A DNA stretch of 64,000 nucleotides from Bacteroidales bacterium (GTDB lineage Bacteria; Bacteroidota; Bacteroidia; Bacteroidales; UBA932): contig JAFZKT010000016.1 of NCBI GenBank assembly GCA_017553545.1, positions 1-64,000 of the forward strand, read 5' to 3'. The notes under the pieces were generated by a model. The model made no database searches. It saw only the letters and a program-made list of their open reading frames with translations, and had not been told where the DNA came from. The translations under genes and the position numbers were made by a program. Shown one piece after another: positions 46,176-55,945 of the stretch. Each line of letters starts with the position of its first letter. Position 1 is the first letter of the stretch.

Positions 46176-46990
46176 AAGCACTTCTTATTTCGGCCCTTAT
46201 GGCCTTGAATTTCAGCGATGTGGACCGCGCCTTCCTGAATGCGGAAAGCCGGTTTGAGTACAGGGACTGCCGAGAGACCCTGGAGCAAATGCTTCCGGAA
46301 GCCACCACGGACGCAGACAGGGCATCCGTCCATTGGCGTATCTCCCGCATCTGCGTTCTTCTGGGAGACTATGAAGACGGCATTGAACACGCCAATGAGG
46401 CCATCCGGCTGAATCCCTCCGACGAACACGGCTATATGTGGCACTGCGCCAATGTGGGGCGCGAATGCCAGCGGCACAGCCTGACCGTCCAAGCGACAAA
46501 GGTCCCAACCATGGAGAAAGACCTGAACACCATTTTGAACAAACTGGGCAAAACCAGATATTCGGAAGCCTGGCAGGCGCTGGCAGAGTTATACGACGGC
46601 CACCCGCTCAAATCCGGTGATGCCGCCATCAACTATGCCAGAAGGGCGGTGGTCACAATCCCCAAATCGGAACTGCGGATGCAATCCTGGCTGTATCTGG
46701 CCACCCTCCTTAACAGGCGCGGCTGGAGCGCGGAAAAGAAAGAACGGCAGCGCGACTCCCATAGGGACGATTTTGCCAACACCAAAAAGAAAAACACGGA
46801 CCGCTATGCCTACTATGACGGCGCACCGGCAGGAGAATGGCCCTGGGCGAGTTACGGAATGAGCGACAAAGAGGAGGCACTCTCCATCCTGAACTACGCC
46901 GTAAGTCTGTATGAGAGCAGGTCCAGCCATGTAAGGATGGATATAGAAACGTATAATCAAATTTTAGATACCATAAGAAAATGGAAGTAA
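46169..46990 (+). CDS. TPR-like repeat protein in the citX operon
   Basis: 273 residues. A short hydrophobic start (MLKALLISALMALNF) may be a signal or anchor. Helical repeats with TPR spacing follow (SVHWRISRICVLLGDYEDGIEHANEAIRLNPSDEHG; EAWQALAELYDGHPLKSGDAAINYARRAV; a later one near DKEEALSILNYAVSLYE). Probably a protein-interaction scaffold; no enzyme motif. It overlaps citX by 7 nt and the condensation-like gene by 10 nt. Confidence 0.75.
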   Translation: MLKALLISALMALNFSDVDRAFLNAESRFEYRDCRETLEQMLPEATTDADRASVHWRISRICVLLGDYEDGIEHANEAIRLNPSDEHGYMWHCANVGRECQRHSLTVQATKVPTMEKDLNTILNKLGKTRYSEAWQALAELYDGHPLKSGDAAINYARRAVVTIPKSELRMQSWLYLATLLNRRGWSAEKKERQRDSHRDDFANTKKKNTDRYAYYDGAPAGEWPWASYGMSDKEEALSILNYAVSLYESRSSHVRMDIETYNQILDTIRKWK

Positions 46991-48342
46991 AAGAAAAGAC
47001 CCTTTACGGGCTCAGTTATTCACAGGAAATCATTGACCTGCAGACCAAGTATGCCCTTTTCAAAAGGGTGGTGAACATCCTGTTCTCACTGACCTTCGAC
47101 GAAGGCTATGACCCCGAACTGATGAAGAAGGCCCTGGACCTCCTGTATCAGCGGAACGACTGCCTGCGCCTGCGTTTTGTCAAAAAGGATAAGAAGGTGA
47201 TGCAGTACTTCCTGCCGGAAGCCCATCCGGGCCAGATCTGCACCATGAATTTCCCCACAGAACAGGCCTTCGAGTCCTTTATGTTGAAATACCGCAAAAA
47301 GGGCCTCGACATGTACAAGGGAGAGTGCCTGGAGGTTATTTTCGCCACCAACCCTTCCGGCAAGCAGATGCTCATCTGCAAGGTAAATCACTTTGTGGCC
47401 GATACTTATGGCATCGGCGTGCTGGTGGGAGACCTCTGCGGCATCTACGACGCCCTGAAGAACGGAAAGGAACTCCCTGCAGCCCCCGGCTCCTTCGAGG
47501 AGATTATCCGCAAGGACAACGAATACCGCGCCAATGAGGAACAGGTGGAGAAGGACCGCGAGTTCTTCAAGGAATACTATGAAAAACGCCATGCAGAGCG
47601 TCCCATCTACTGCAGCATTCATGGCGAAAAGGCGGAACGCTGGATGGCCCAGAAGCGCAAAGGGAAGATTTCCATGCCTTATTTCTTCTTTCGCTGCGAC
47701 ACCACGGGGTTCCAGTACATCATTCCCGCCGCCGTATCCGAAAAAGTGGAGAAGTGGTGCACGGAAAAAGAACTGCCCCTGGGCACCTTCTATTATTATG
47801 CCTTCACCCTGGCGTCGTCGCTGGTGAACGGTAAGGAGACCCGTCCTACGGTCTCCCTGGAACTGCTGAACTGCCGGGGCACCGTGGCAGACCGCAAGGC
47901 CGCCGGCACCAAGGTGCAGAGCCTGGCCATTGTCAGCGGCGTGGATTACGGAAAATCCTTCCTGGACAATGCAAAAGTGCTTTACGGCGAGCAGAGCGAA
48001 CTGTACCGTCATACCCGCCTGACTTATCTGGAACTGGAGGATATGCAGCACAAGCAGTGGAACTACTCCATGCTCGGGAGCGTGAACGGATTCAGTTTCT
48101 CGTTCATCCCCATGGCCATGCCCAAGGGCATTCAGTTCCAGGTTTACAGCAACGGAAAGGGCGCCCTGGTGGCCTACATCGCCATGGTGATGGATCCGGA
48201 AAGCAAGGAAATCGCCGTCACTTATGACGTTCAAGATCTGTTGATTACCAAGGAAATCCTGGAAGACTTCCAGAAATATTATGTGCAGGTGATTGAAAAA
48301 GTGCTTGCAGGTGATGATAAACCCTTAAGCAAGATTTTCTGA
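46981..48342 (+). CDS. NRPS condensation-domain-like acyltransferase
   Basis: 453 residues with the fold signature of condensation domains and related acyltransferases: an HHxxxDG-type active site reads NHFVADT (His137, Asp141), with the first His replaced by Asn and the Gly by Thr. The second His, the catalytic one, is kept. Such stand-alone proteins join an acyl group carried on a carrier protein to an amine or alcohol. The following genes encode an AMP-ligase and a carrier protein, which would supply that acyl group. Substrate unknown. Its stop and the ligase ATG share bases (TGATG). Confidence 0.8.
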   Translation: MEVKEKTLYGLSYSQEIIDLQTKYALFKRVVNILFSLTFDEGYDPELMKKALDLLYQRNDCLRLRFVKKDKKVMQYFLPEAHPGQICTMNFPTEQAFESFMLKYRKKGLDMYKGECLEVIFATNPSGKQMLICKVNHFVADTYGIGVLVGDLCGIYDALKNGKELPAAPGSFEEIIRKDNEYRANEEQVEKDREFFKEYYEKRHAERPIYCSIHGEKAERWMAQKRKGKISMPYFFFRCDTTGFQYIIPAAVSEKVEKWCTEKELPLGTFYYYAFTLASSLVNGKETRPTVSLELLNCRGTVADRKAAGTKVQSLAIVSGVDYGKSFLDNAKVLYGEQSELYRHTRLTYLELEDMQHKQWNYSMLGSVNGFSFSFIPMAMPKGIQFQVYSNGKGALVAYIAMVMDPESKEIAVTYDVQDLLITKEILEDFQKYYVQVIEKVLAGDDKPLSKIF

Positions 48343-50072
48343 TGAAGATTAAGACAGAGAGGGAGTGGCAGAAGGATACGCTGCTCAGGGACGGAGACTA
48401 TACCAGCGTCCGCCAGATGCTGGAAAGGATCAATCAGTGGGTACCGAATAACCGTGTTTTGGCCGATGTAGGCCCGGACAAACAGCTCCGCTATATGACG
48501 GCTGGTCAGCTGTACGAGGAAGTGATGTGCCTGGGCGACGGCCTCATCGACGCCGGCCTGTCCGGCGCGCACATCGCCATCATCTCGGAGAACAGCATCC
48601 GCTATGTCCTGGCCGATATCTGCATCTCCTGCGGTGTGGGTGTGGTTACGCCCATCGATGCGCATGCGCCGGAGGAATTGATGGTGACGCTTCTGACCAA
48701 GTGCGACGCCACCGCCGTATTCTGCGGCGCGGCGTTCCTCTCCACGGTGAAGAAAGTACAATCGGCCTGTCCCGCTGTGAAGACCATCATCACGCTGGAC
48801 AAGAAGATGGACGGCGTGCCCTTCTACGAGGAATTGGTGGAAAAGGGCCGCTCATTGGCCGATAAAAGCGTCTACCGCACGCTGGACCTGGATCTGGACG
48901 CCCCCGCGAAGATTCTCTTTACCAGCGGCACCACCGGCGCGAACAAAGGCGTGGTCCTGACGAACCGCAACCTGGCCGCCAATATGCAGAACCTGCTGGA
49001 CGTGATCACGGCAGCGGGGGAAAACACATCCATGAGTGTGCTTCCCATGCATCATGCTACTGAAATCAATACGCATGTGATGGCGCGTATCGGCTGCGGC
49101 AGGCTTACCTACATCAACGACAACATGCGCAACATGATGGTGAACATCAAGCTGTTCAAGCCGGACTGCGTCACCATTGTCCCCATGATTGCCAACGCCT
49201 TCTACCGGAATATCATGGCCCAGGCGGCCAAGGCCGGCAAGGCGGAAAAACTGGCCAAAGGCATCAAACTGTGCAATCTACTGAAGAAATTCGGCATCGA
49301 CATCACGCATAAACTGTTTGCCGATGTCTATGCTCCCTTCGGCGGCAACCTCAATATGATCGTCTGCGGCGGCTCCATGCTCAATCCCGTGGTAATCAAG
49401 GGAATGAACGACCTTGGCATCCGCATATGCAACGGCTACGGCATCACCGAGTGCGGGCCGCTCATTTCGATGAACGCAGACACCCTGGAAGAGCATCTGA
49501 GCGTGGGCAAACCCTGCCCCTCACTGGAGGTGAAACTGGAAAACGTGGACGAAAACGGCATCGGCGAACTCTGCGTCAAGGGTCCCAGCGTAGCCAAGGG
49601 TTATTATAAGGATCCGGCCGCCACGGCCGAAGTCTTCAAGGCCGACGGTTTCTTCAACACCGGGGACAGCGCCCGCATCGACGACAAAGGCCGCATCTTC
49701 CTGATGGGCCGCAAAAAGAACACTATCGTGCTGGCGAACGGCAAGAACGTGTGCCCGGAAGAGGTTGAGAATGTGATTGAAACCCATCTGGATTATGCCC
49801 AGGACATTGTGGTCTATCCCGCATCGCTGGTACAGGGGAAAGACTCCCGTGACGTGCTGTGCGTGGGTTTGTACATTGACGACGAGGAAATCCGCAAGGA
49901 CCGCAAGCGCATTGCGGCGGATCTGGCTGCAGTGAACGCGCTTCTGCCCGCCTACAAGCAGGTGGAATATGCGGAACTGCCGGATCATGAATACGAAAAG
50001 ACATCGACCAGAAAGATTCGCAGGACACAGCTTCCCGGCGTGTGCTCCGGCGAAGGGATGTATATTGGATAA
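48342..50072 (+). CDS. AMP-dependent acyl ligase (ANL superfamily)
   Basis: 576 residues: P-loop TSGTTGANKGV (about 194-204), GYGITECGP (about 363), NTGDSARID, the hinge MGRKKNTIVLANGKNV and the C-terminal catalytic Lys in STRKIRR. These features fit an acyl-CoA or acyl-ACP synthetase that activates a carboxylic acid with ATP. With a carrier protein gene one base downstream, loading of that carrier is likely. The natural acid cannot be read from sequence. Confidence 0.88.
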   Translation: MKIKTEREWQKDTLLRDGDYTSVRQMLERINQWVPNNRVLADVGPDKQLRYMTAGQLYEEVMCLGDGLIDAGLSGAHIAIISENSIRYVLADICISCGVGVVTPIDAHAPEELMVTLLTKCDATAVFCGAAFLSTVKKVQSACPAVKTIITLDKKMDGVPFYEELVEKGRSLADKSVYRTLDLDLDAPAKILFTSGTTGANKGVVLTNRNLAANMQNLLDVITAAGENTSMSVLPMHHATEINTHVMARIGCGRLTYINDNMRNMMVNIKLFKPDCVTIVPMIANAFYRNIMAQAAKAGKAEKLAKGIKLCNLLKKFGIDITHKLFADVYAPFGGNLNMIVCGGSMLNPVVIKGMNDLGIRICNGYGITECGPLISMNADTLEEHLSVGKPCPSLEVKLENVDENGIGELCVKGPSVAKGYYKDPAATAEVFKADGFFNTGDSARIDDKGRIFLMGRKKNTIVLANGKNVCPEEVENVIETHLDYAQDIVVYPASLVQGKDSRDVLCVGLYIDDEEIRKDRKRIAADLAAVNALLPAYKQVEYAELPDHEYEKTSTRKIRRTQLPGVCSGEGMYIG

Positions 50073-50073
50073 G

Positions 50074-50307
50074 ATGGATATTAAAGCACAACTGACAGAA
50101 ATCATTCAGGACTATGTTGATTTTCCGGCCTCGGAAATCGACCCTCAAATGCCGCTGAAAGAGGTGGCGGCCCTGGATTCCTTCGTGCTCATTGAGCTGA
50201 TTGCCAGCATCGAAGACCGCTTCTGCATCAGCATTCCCAACGAGGACGTAAAGGACTTCAAGACCCTGAACGATATGATTAAGTATCTGGAAAAGAAACT
50301 TGCCTAG
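50074..50307 (+). CDS. Acyl carrier protein (operon copy)
   Basis: 77 residues, acidic four-helix carrier with the phosphopantetheine site LDSFVLIEL (Ser36). The start at 50074 (MDIKAQLTEI) follows the ligase stop by one base; its own TAG shares a base with the GTG start of citCG. It is nearly the same as the carrier at 55707-55940 (about 63 of 77 residues). The Phe after Ser (DSF, not DSL) is shared by both. It does not resemble CitD. Confidence 0.92.
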   Translation: MDIKAQLTEIIQDYVDFPASEIDPQMPLKEVAALDSFVLIELIASIEDRFCISIPNEDVKDFKTLNDMIKYLEKKLA

Positions 50308-52265
50308 TGTACGGCGCGGCCCCCATACAGGAGATACCGCTGGGATCACCCTTCTTCCGCTCTGAGGTGGAAGCCTTCCTGCAGGCCAACGGGCTGCGGA
50401 TGGAGGCGCTGGATGCGTATTATGCCATCCGGGATTCGTCCGGAGCCATTGTGGCCGGGGCCGGGCTTTCCGGAGAGGTGGTGAAGTGCGTGGCGGTTTC
50501 CTCTGCCGTTCGTTCGGAAGGGCTGCTGACGCCGCTGGTTTCGCGGATTGTTTCCTCAAGGCCGGGGGCATGTTTAAAGGTCTTTACCAAGCCTTCGTAC
50601 CAGGCAATATTTGAAAGCCTGGGCTTCCATTTGATTGCATCTGCCCCGTTGGCGGTATTGCTGGAAAACGGCAGGGGACTGGAGGAGTACTGCTCTTATC
50701 TGCGTTCCGTGACAGTTCCAGGCCGCACTGGAGTGGTGGTCATGAACGCCAATCCCTTCACACTGGGGCATCAGTATCTGCTTTCGCAGGCTTTGAAGCA
50801 GGTGGATCATCTGTATGTGATTCCGGTACTGGAAGACGTTTCGGCTTTTCCTTATGCGGAGCGCGTTTCGATGATTCGTGCCTTCGCCGCATCCGCTGGG
50901 CTAGCGGCCGAAGAAAATTATTTTTCGTGCGGCGGCTCGAAAAACCTATTTCCTTCGGCCATCGCAAACCTAACGCACGCGGATGCAGCGTCATGCCCGG
51001 CCCCGACCGGGCATCTATCCGTGCTGGAGGGCTCCCCATATGTGATATCTACGGCTACGTTCCCCACCTATTTCCTGAAAGATTTGTCTACGGCTGCGGA
51101 AACGCAGATGCAACTGGATCTGGATCTGTACAAGCGGTGGATTGCACCCGCATTAGGAGTCTCCGTGCGATTTGTGGGTTCCGAACCTACTGATGCGTTG
51201 ACTGCCCGCTATAACGAGCTCATACCGAATGCCGTTGTAATCCAACGTGCCGTCATGCCCGACCACCACCGGGCATCTGCGTTTCATTTCTCGAAAAACC
51301 AATTTTCTCCGGCCATCGCGAACCTAACGCACGCAGATGCCATTTCTGCCTCTATGGTGCGGGCGGCGCTGGAGCAGGGGAGTTTCCGGGAGGCGTCGGC
51401 ACTGTGTCCTTCCTCCACGTGGCCGTATTTGCTGGCTGCACTGGCGGAACGGGCACTGTGTCTGGAGCTGGATACACCCGGAAAGCCGGGGCTGGTGGGT
51501 CCGGATGGACCTGGGGCGCATAAGGACATGGATTACGGGATAATGCGGCGGGGGATTGCTGCCTTGCGGCCGTTCTGGTCCCGGATGGTGCTGGCTTCCA
51601 CGCCGGAGGCGTTGCGCCAGGCCGGCATCGAAGCCGAAGAAGCCATGCTGGCAGCCACGGGTGGGGTGAATACCCATCGCGGCGCCATCTTCGCCTTCGG
51701 CCTTATGCTGAATGCGTTTTACGCCATCATCGGTCCGCTACAGCCTGGAGCACAACTTGCAGATATTCAGCAACTTCTGCAAACAGGGGTGCACCTCAAG
51801 GTGCACCGCTTGTTCAGCAACCTGCTCAGCCAGAATGAGTTACGCGCCACGTACAATGTGAAGGATGCACGGGCAATGGCCGATGAAGGCTACCAAGAGT
51901 TATTCGAGGACTGGTTGCCGTATTATCGCTCGCTTTTGACGGGGACAGATACCACTTCGGTCGCTAAAAAGAAGGCCGATGATTCCTCGGGGGCATCAGC
52001 CCCATTACAAAAGCTTCTTTTGCGCATTATTAGCACGCTGGATGATACGTGTGTAATCAAGAGAGTGGGGTATGAGCGGGCGCAGGAGGTGAAAAGGGAA
52101 GCAAGGTGCTTCCTGGAAGAGACCCCCAATCAGGTCGGGGGTGACGAGGAAAAGGTCAGGGGTGACGTATCCCTGCTCTGCGAACGCTACGCTGCGGAGG
52201 GAATCAGCCCCGGGGGCGCGGCGGATATGCTTGCTTTGACAATATTTATAGATTCCATCATATGA
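50307..52265 (+). CDS. CitC-CitG fusion: citrate lyase ligase and triphosphoribosyl-dephospho-CoA synthase
   Basis: 652 residues. Part 1 (about 1-370) is CitC: an N-terminal GNAT-like domain (1-120) and the nucleotidyltransferase core NANPFTLGHQYLL (about 147-159); in known systems it acetylates the thiol of the citrate-lyase carrier. Part 2 (about 375-652) is CitG: ERALCLELDTPGKPGLVGPDGPGAH, GGVNTHRGAIFAFG, DDTCVIKRVG, EGISPGGAADMLALTIFI; it makes the prosthetic-group precursor from ATP and dephospho-CoA. Four stretches (about 210-238, 317-346, 558-567, 603-620) are coded by repeats and differ in composition from the rest. GTG start overlaps the ACP stop; the stop overlaps acn by 4 nt. Confidence 0.85.
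   Translation: MYGAAPIQEIPLGSPFFRSEVEAFLQANGLRMEALDAYYAIRDSSGAIVAGAGLSGEVVKCVAVSSAVRSEGLLTPLVSRIVSSRPGACLKVFTKPSYQAIFESLGFHLIASAPLAVLLENGRGLEEYCSYLRSVTVPGRTGVVVMNANPFTLGHQYLLSQALKQVDHLYVIPVLEDVSAFPYAERVSMIRAFAASAGLAAEENYFSCGGSKNLFPSAIANLTHADAASCPAPTGHLSVLEGSPYVISTATFPTYFLKDLSTAAETQMQLDLDLYKRWIAPALGVSVRFVGSEPTDALTARYNELIPNAVVIQRAVMPDHHRASAFHFSKNQFSPAIANLTHADAISASMVRAALEQGSFREASALCPSSTWPYLLAALAERALCLELDTPGKPGLVGPDGPGAHKDMDYGIMRRGIAALRPFWSRMVLASTPEALRQAGIEAEEAMLAATGGVNTHRGAIFAFGLMLNAFYAIIGPLQPGAQLADIQQLLQTGVHLKVHRLFSNLLSQNELRATYNVKDARAMADEGYQELFEDWLPYYRSLLTGTDTTSVAKKKADDSSGASAPLQKLLLRIISTLDDTCVIKRVGYERAQEVKREARCFLEETPNQVGGDEEKVRGDVSLLCERYAAEGISPGGAADMLALTIFIDSII
50936..51016 (+). repeat. Composite repeat in citCG: direct repeat copy 1 plus family B palindrome
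   Basis: 50936-50986 matches 51290-51340 at 46 of 51 positions; 50989-51016 holds ATGCCCGG ... CCGGGCAT. All in frame (SKNLFPSAIANLTHADA then SCPAPTGHLS). Confidence 0.8.
51251..51340 (+). repeat. Composite repeat in citCG: family B palindrome plus direct repeat copy 2
   Basis: 51251-51277 is another ATGCCCG/CGGGCAT palindrome; 51290-51340 is the second 51-nt unit (SKNQFSPAIANLTHADA). Order of the two parts is reversed relative to the first composite. Confidence 0.8.
51989..52003 (+). repeat. GGGG-CATCAG-CCCC type palindrome in citCG
   Basis: Same design as GGGGGCGTCAGCCCC at 31264-31278 in the intergenic repeat block. In frame (SSGASAPL). Confidence 0.55.
52122..52167 (+). repeat. Palindromic repeat family C in citCG
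   Basis: ACCCCC (52122-52127) pairs with GGGGGT (52137-52142), and a related unit GGTCAGGGGTGACG follows at 52154-52167. In frame (ETPNQVGGDEEKVRGDV). Confidence 0.7.
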
Positions 52266-54499
52266 TAACACTGAACCCTAACGGAGTTTATCTCCTGGAC
52301 GGAAAAACCATGGCTCCGGAGGCCCCGATTGCAAAAGACGAGGCCCGCGAGCAGACCATCGCCTATCAGATTCTGCGGAAGCACCAGGCCCCCGGTCAGG
52401 AAGGGGAAGGATTCCACATTAAGTTCGACGCTTTGGTATCCCACGACATCACTTACGTGGGCATCATCCAGACGGCGCGGGCCAGCGGACTCAAGGAGTT
52501 CCCGCTGCCGTATGCCATGACCAACTGCCACAATTCGCTATGCGCTGTGGGAGGCACCATCAACGAGGATGACCATGTGTTCGGCCTGAGTGCCGCGAAG
52601 AAATACGGAGGCATCTATGTGCCTGCCAACCAGGCGGTTATCCACCAGTATGCCCGCGAAACCCTCACTGCCTGCGGCAATATGATTCTGGGCTCGGACT
52701 CACATACGCGCTACGGCTCGCTGGGTACGATGGGCGTAGGAGAAGGCGGCGGTGAACTGGTTAAGCAACTTCTTAAGAACACCTGGGACATCCAGGCGCC
52801 GGAAGTGGTGCTGGTGTGGCTGGAGGGGAAACCCCGGAAAGGCATCGGCCCGCACGATGTAGCCATTTCCCTGGTGAAAGCCGTCTTCGAGAGCGGATTC
52901 GTGAAGAATAAGGTGCTGGAATTCGCCGGCCCGGGCGTGAAGAACCTGCCCGTGGATTTCCGCAACGGCATTGACGTGATGACCACGGAAACCACCTGTC
53001 TGTCAAGTATTTGGGTGACGGACGAAAAGGTGCAGGAATACTTCCAAATGCACGGGCGGCCCAAAGCCTACAAGGAACTGAAGCCCGGAAAAGTGGCCTG
53101 GTACGATGCCGTGGTCACCATCGACCTCAGCGAACAGGAATCCATGATCGCCCTCCCGTACCATCCCTCCAACGCCGTGAGCATTCACGAGTTGCAGGCC
53201 AATCCGGAGAAGGTACTTAAGGCCATCGAGGAAGACACCGTCAAACGTTTCGGCGATAAAGTGCACCCGGACCTGCTGTCCAAGATTCGTGACGGAAAGG
53301 TCTGGGCCGATCAAGGCATCATCGCGGGCTGCTCGGGCGGTACGTACGACAACCTCAGTGAAGCGGCCAGCATCCTGAAGGGGAAATCAATCGGCAACGA
53401 TTACTTTACGATGAGCGCCTATCCGCAGAGCACGCCCGTGTATCTGGCCACCACACGCTCGCACATCGCAGAAGAGTTGCTGGAAGCCGGCGTGGTAATC
53501 AAACCCGCCTTCTGCGGACCTTGCTTCGGGGCAGGGGACGTACCTTCCAACAATGGCTTCAGCATCCGCCACACCACGCGTAACTTCCCCAACAGAGAGG
53601 GCTCCAAGCCCGGTCAGGGGCAGATTTCGATGGTGGCGCTGATGGACGCCCGGAGCATTGCCGCCACGGCCGCCAATGGTGGCTGCATCACGGCGGCAAC
53701 GGATGTTGATTACGAAGACAAGCACAAACCCTACGAATTCGACGGCCACATCTACGAAAAGCGGATTTACAACGGTTGGGGCAACGCCCATCCGGAGGAA
53801 GAACTCCGTTACGGTCCCAATATCAAGGACTGGCCGGTGATGCCCGCCATGCAGGAGAATATGCTGCTGGAGCTGGCCGCCGTCATCCACGACCCTGTGA
53901 CCACGACGGACGAACTCATTCCTTCCGGCGAAACCTCCAGTTATCGGTCCAATCCGCTGAAACTGAGTGAATTCGCCCTCAGCCGCCGTGTGCCCGAATA
54001 CGTGGGCCGAAGCAAACGCATCCAGGAAGACGACCGTAACCGTCGCGGCGGCGTTCTATCTGAAGACCTGCAGAAAGCCCTTGCCGTAGCGGGGACATCC
54101 GCCGAGAGCACATCCTTCGGCTCCTGCGTCTTCGCCAATAAGCCTGGAGACGGCAGCGCCCGCGAACAGGCCGCCAGCTGCCAGAAGGTGCTGGGCGGCG
54201 ACGCCAACATCTGCTACGAATACGCCACCAAGCGCTATCGCAGCAACTGCATCAACTGGGGGATCGTGCCTTTTACCATCGGCCCGGATACTCCCTTCGA
54301 CTATGAGGTGGGGGACTATGTGATCGTTCCCGGCATCCGCAAGGCTATCCTGGAGGGGGCTGAAGAGATTGGGGCGCGCGTCATTACCCGCGACGGCCGC
54401 TCCACGCCCATCACCCTCTATTTCAAGAACTTATCGGCCGACGAAAGACAGATTCTCGCAGACGGCTGCCTGATGAATTATTACAAAAACCAGCAATAA
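52262..54499 (+). CDS. Aconitase-family hydratase
   Basis: 745 residues with the iron-sulfur cysteines in GCSGGTYDN and [11 protein letters not shown], the substrate motifs [30 protein letters not shown] and the swivel domain with [20 protein letters not shown]. The motif set is closer to YbhJ-type hydratases than to the mitochondrial or AcnA/AcnB forms I know. Next to isocitrate dehydrogenase, citrate-to-isocitrate isomerisation is the natural reading. It overlaps citCG by 4 nt and icd by one base (TAATG). Confidence 0.88.
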   Translation: MITLNPNGVYLLDGKTMAPEAPIAKDEAREQTIAYQILRKHQAPGQEGEGFHIKFDALVSHDITYVGIIQTARASGLKEFPLPYAMTNCHNSLCAVGGTINEDDHVFGLSAAKKYGGIYVPANQAVIHQYARETLTACGNMILGSDSHTRYGSLGTMGVGEGGGELVKQLLKNTWDIQAPEVVLVWLEGKPRKGIGPHDVAISLVKAVFESGFVKNKVLEFAGPGVKNLPVDFRNGIDVMTTETTCLSSIWVTDEKVQEYFQMHGRPKAYKELKPGKVAWYDAVVTIDLSEQESMIALPYHPSNAVSIHELQANPEKVLKAIEEDTVKRFGDKVHPDLLSKIRDGKVWADQGIIAGCSGGTYDNLSEAASILKGKSIGNDYFTMSAYPQSTPVYLATTRSHIAEELLEAGVVIKPAFCGPCFGAGDVPSNNGFSIRHTTRNFPNREGSKPGQGQISMVALMDARSIAATAANGGCITAATDVDYEDKHKPYEFDGHIYEKRIYNGWGNAHPEEELRYGPNIKDWPVMPAMQENMLLELAAVIHDPVTTTDELIPSGETSSYRSNPLKLSEFALSRRVPEYVGRSKRIQEDDRNRRGGVLSEDLQKALAVAGTSAESTSFGSCVFANKPGDGSAREQAASCQKVLGGDANICYEYATKRYRSNCINWGIVPFTIGPDTPFDYEVGDYVIVPGIRKAILEGAEEIGARVITRDGRSTPITLYFKNLSADERQILADGCLMNYYKNQQ

Positions 54500-55710
54500 T
54501 GAAAAAGATTAAAATGACCACGCCGCTCGTCGAGATGGACGGCGACGAAATGACCAGGATCCTCTGGAAGATGATCAAGGATGAACTCATCCTCCCGTTC
54601 GTGGACCTGAAGACGGAATACTATGACCTGGGTCTGCCGTACCGCGACAAGACCTCCGACCAGGTGACTGTGGACAGTGCCAACGCCACCAAACGCCTTG
54701 GGGTGGCCGTAAAATGCGCCACCATCACGCCTAATGTGCAGCGGATGAGCGAGTACAACCTGCATCAGATGTGGAAGAGCCCCAACGGAACCATCCGTGC
54801 GATGCTGGACGGTACCGTATTCCGTACGCCCATCACCATCCCCAGCATCCATCCGGCCGTGAAGTTCTGGAAGAAACCCATCACCATCGCCCGTCACGCC
54901 TACGGAGACGTGTATCGCGACGTGGAAATCCAGACCAGCGAGCCCGGCGTGGCGAAACTGGTGTTTGAAGGTGCTTCCGGGCAGCGCATCGAGGAAGTGA
55001 TCCACGAGTTCGCGGGCCCCGGCGTGATTGAAGGAATGCACAATACGGATGCGTCCATCCGCAGCTTCGCCCACTCCTGCTTCAAATATGCGCTGGACGT
55101 GAAGGAGAACCTGTGGTTCGCTACCAAGGACACCATTTCCAAGAAGTACGACGGCCGTTTCAAGGCCATCTTCGAGGAAATCTATGAGGCAGAGTACAAG
55201 GAGAAGTTCGAAGCCGCCGGCATCGAATACTTCTATACGCTCATCGATGACGCCGTTGCGCGTGTGATGCGTTCTGAAGGCGGTTTCATCTGGGCCTGCA
55301 AGAACTACGACGGCGACGTGATGAGCGACATGGTCTCCACGGCCTTCGGTTCCCTGGCCATGATGACCTCCGTACTGGTGTCCCCGGATGGAAAATACGA
55401 ATATGAGGCCGCCCACGGCACCGTGACGCGTCACTATTACAAGTACCTGAAAGGGGAGGAGACGTCCACCAACCCGATGGCTACCATCTTCGCCTGGAGC
55501 GGTGCTTTCCGCAAACGCGGTGAAATGGACAACCTGCCCGAACTGGTCAACTACGCCAATCAGCTGGAGCAGGCCTGCTTCGACACACTGAACGAAGGAC
55601 TGGAAACGAAGGACCTGGTGAACCTGTCGGAAGGTATTGCCCCGAAAGGCCTCACCTCCCTGCAGTTCCTCCAGGAAATCAGGAAACGGCTGGAAAAGCG
55701 TTTAAGCTAG
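54499..55710 (+). CDS. icd: NADP-dependent isocitrate dehydrogenase (eukaryote-like type)
   Basis: 403 residues of the homodimeric subfamily [93 protein letters not shown], and [30 protein letters not shown]. Converts isocitrate to 2-oxoglutarate with NADPH. Last gene of the citX operon; its stop lies next to the stop of the convergent carrier gene. With the hydratase it gives citrate to 2-oxoglutarate. Confidence 0.97.
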   Translation: MKKIKMTTPLVEMDGDEMTRILWKMIKDELILPFVDLKTEYYDLGLPYRDKTSDQVTVDSANATKRLGVAVKCATITPNVQRMSEYNLHQMWKSPNGTIRAMLDGTVFRTPITIPSIHPAVKFWKKPITIARHAYGDVYRDVEIQTSEPGVAKLVFEGASGQRIEEVIHEFAGPGVIEGMHNTDASIRSFAHSCFKYALDVKENLWFATKDTISKKYDGRFKAIFEEIYEAEYKEKFEAAGIEYFYTLIDDAVARVMRSEGGFIWACKNYDGDVMSDMVSTAFGSLAMMTSVLVSPDGKYEYEAAHGTVTRHYYKYLKGEETSTNPMATIFAWSGAFRKRGEMDNLPELVNYANQLEQACFDTLNEGLETKDLVNLSEGIAPKGLTSLQFLQEIRKRLEKRLS

Positions 55711-55940
55711 TTCACAACCTTTTCCAGGTATTGAACCATATCATTCAGGGTTTTAAAGCCCTTTACATCCTCATTGGGAATGCTGATGCAGAAGTAGTCC
55801 TCTATGCGGGCTATCAGTTCAATGAGAACAAAGGAATCCAGTGCAGCCACCTCTTTCAGCGGCGCGTTGGGATCGATTTCCGAAGCGGGGGAATCGACGT
55901 AGTCCTGAATGATGTCAATCAGTTGTGCTTTAATATCCAT
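55707..55940 (-). CDS. Acyl carrier protein (minus-strand copy)
   Basis: 77 residues almost matching the carrier at 50074, with the same phosphopantetheine site [10 protein letters not shown] chose the ATG at 55940 by analogy with the paralog; an ATG at 55946 in frame overlaps the stop of the upstream condensation-like gene (TAATG) and is possible. It pairs with that gene and converges on icd, overlapping its end by 4 nt. Confidence 0.9.
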   Translation of the reverse strand: MDIKAQLIDIIQDYVDSPASEIDPNAPLKEVAALDSFVLIELIARIEDYFCISIPNEDVKGFKTLNDMVQYLEKVVN

Positions 55941-55945
55941 AAGCA

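Noticed and set aside
50074..50307. Reading the operon carrier protein as CitD
   Set aside because: Sequence and size fit a phosphopantetheine-type ACP with the LDSFVLIEL site; the CitD pattern is not present.
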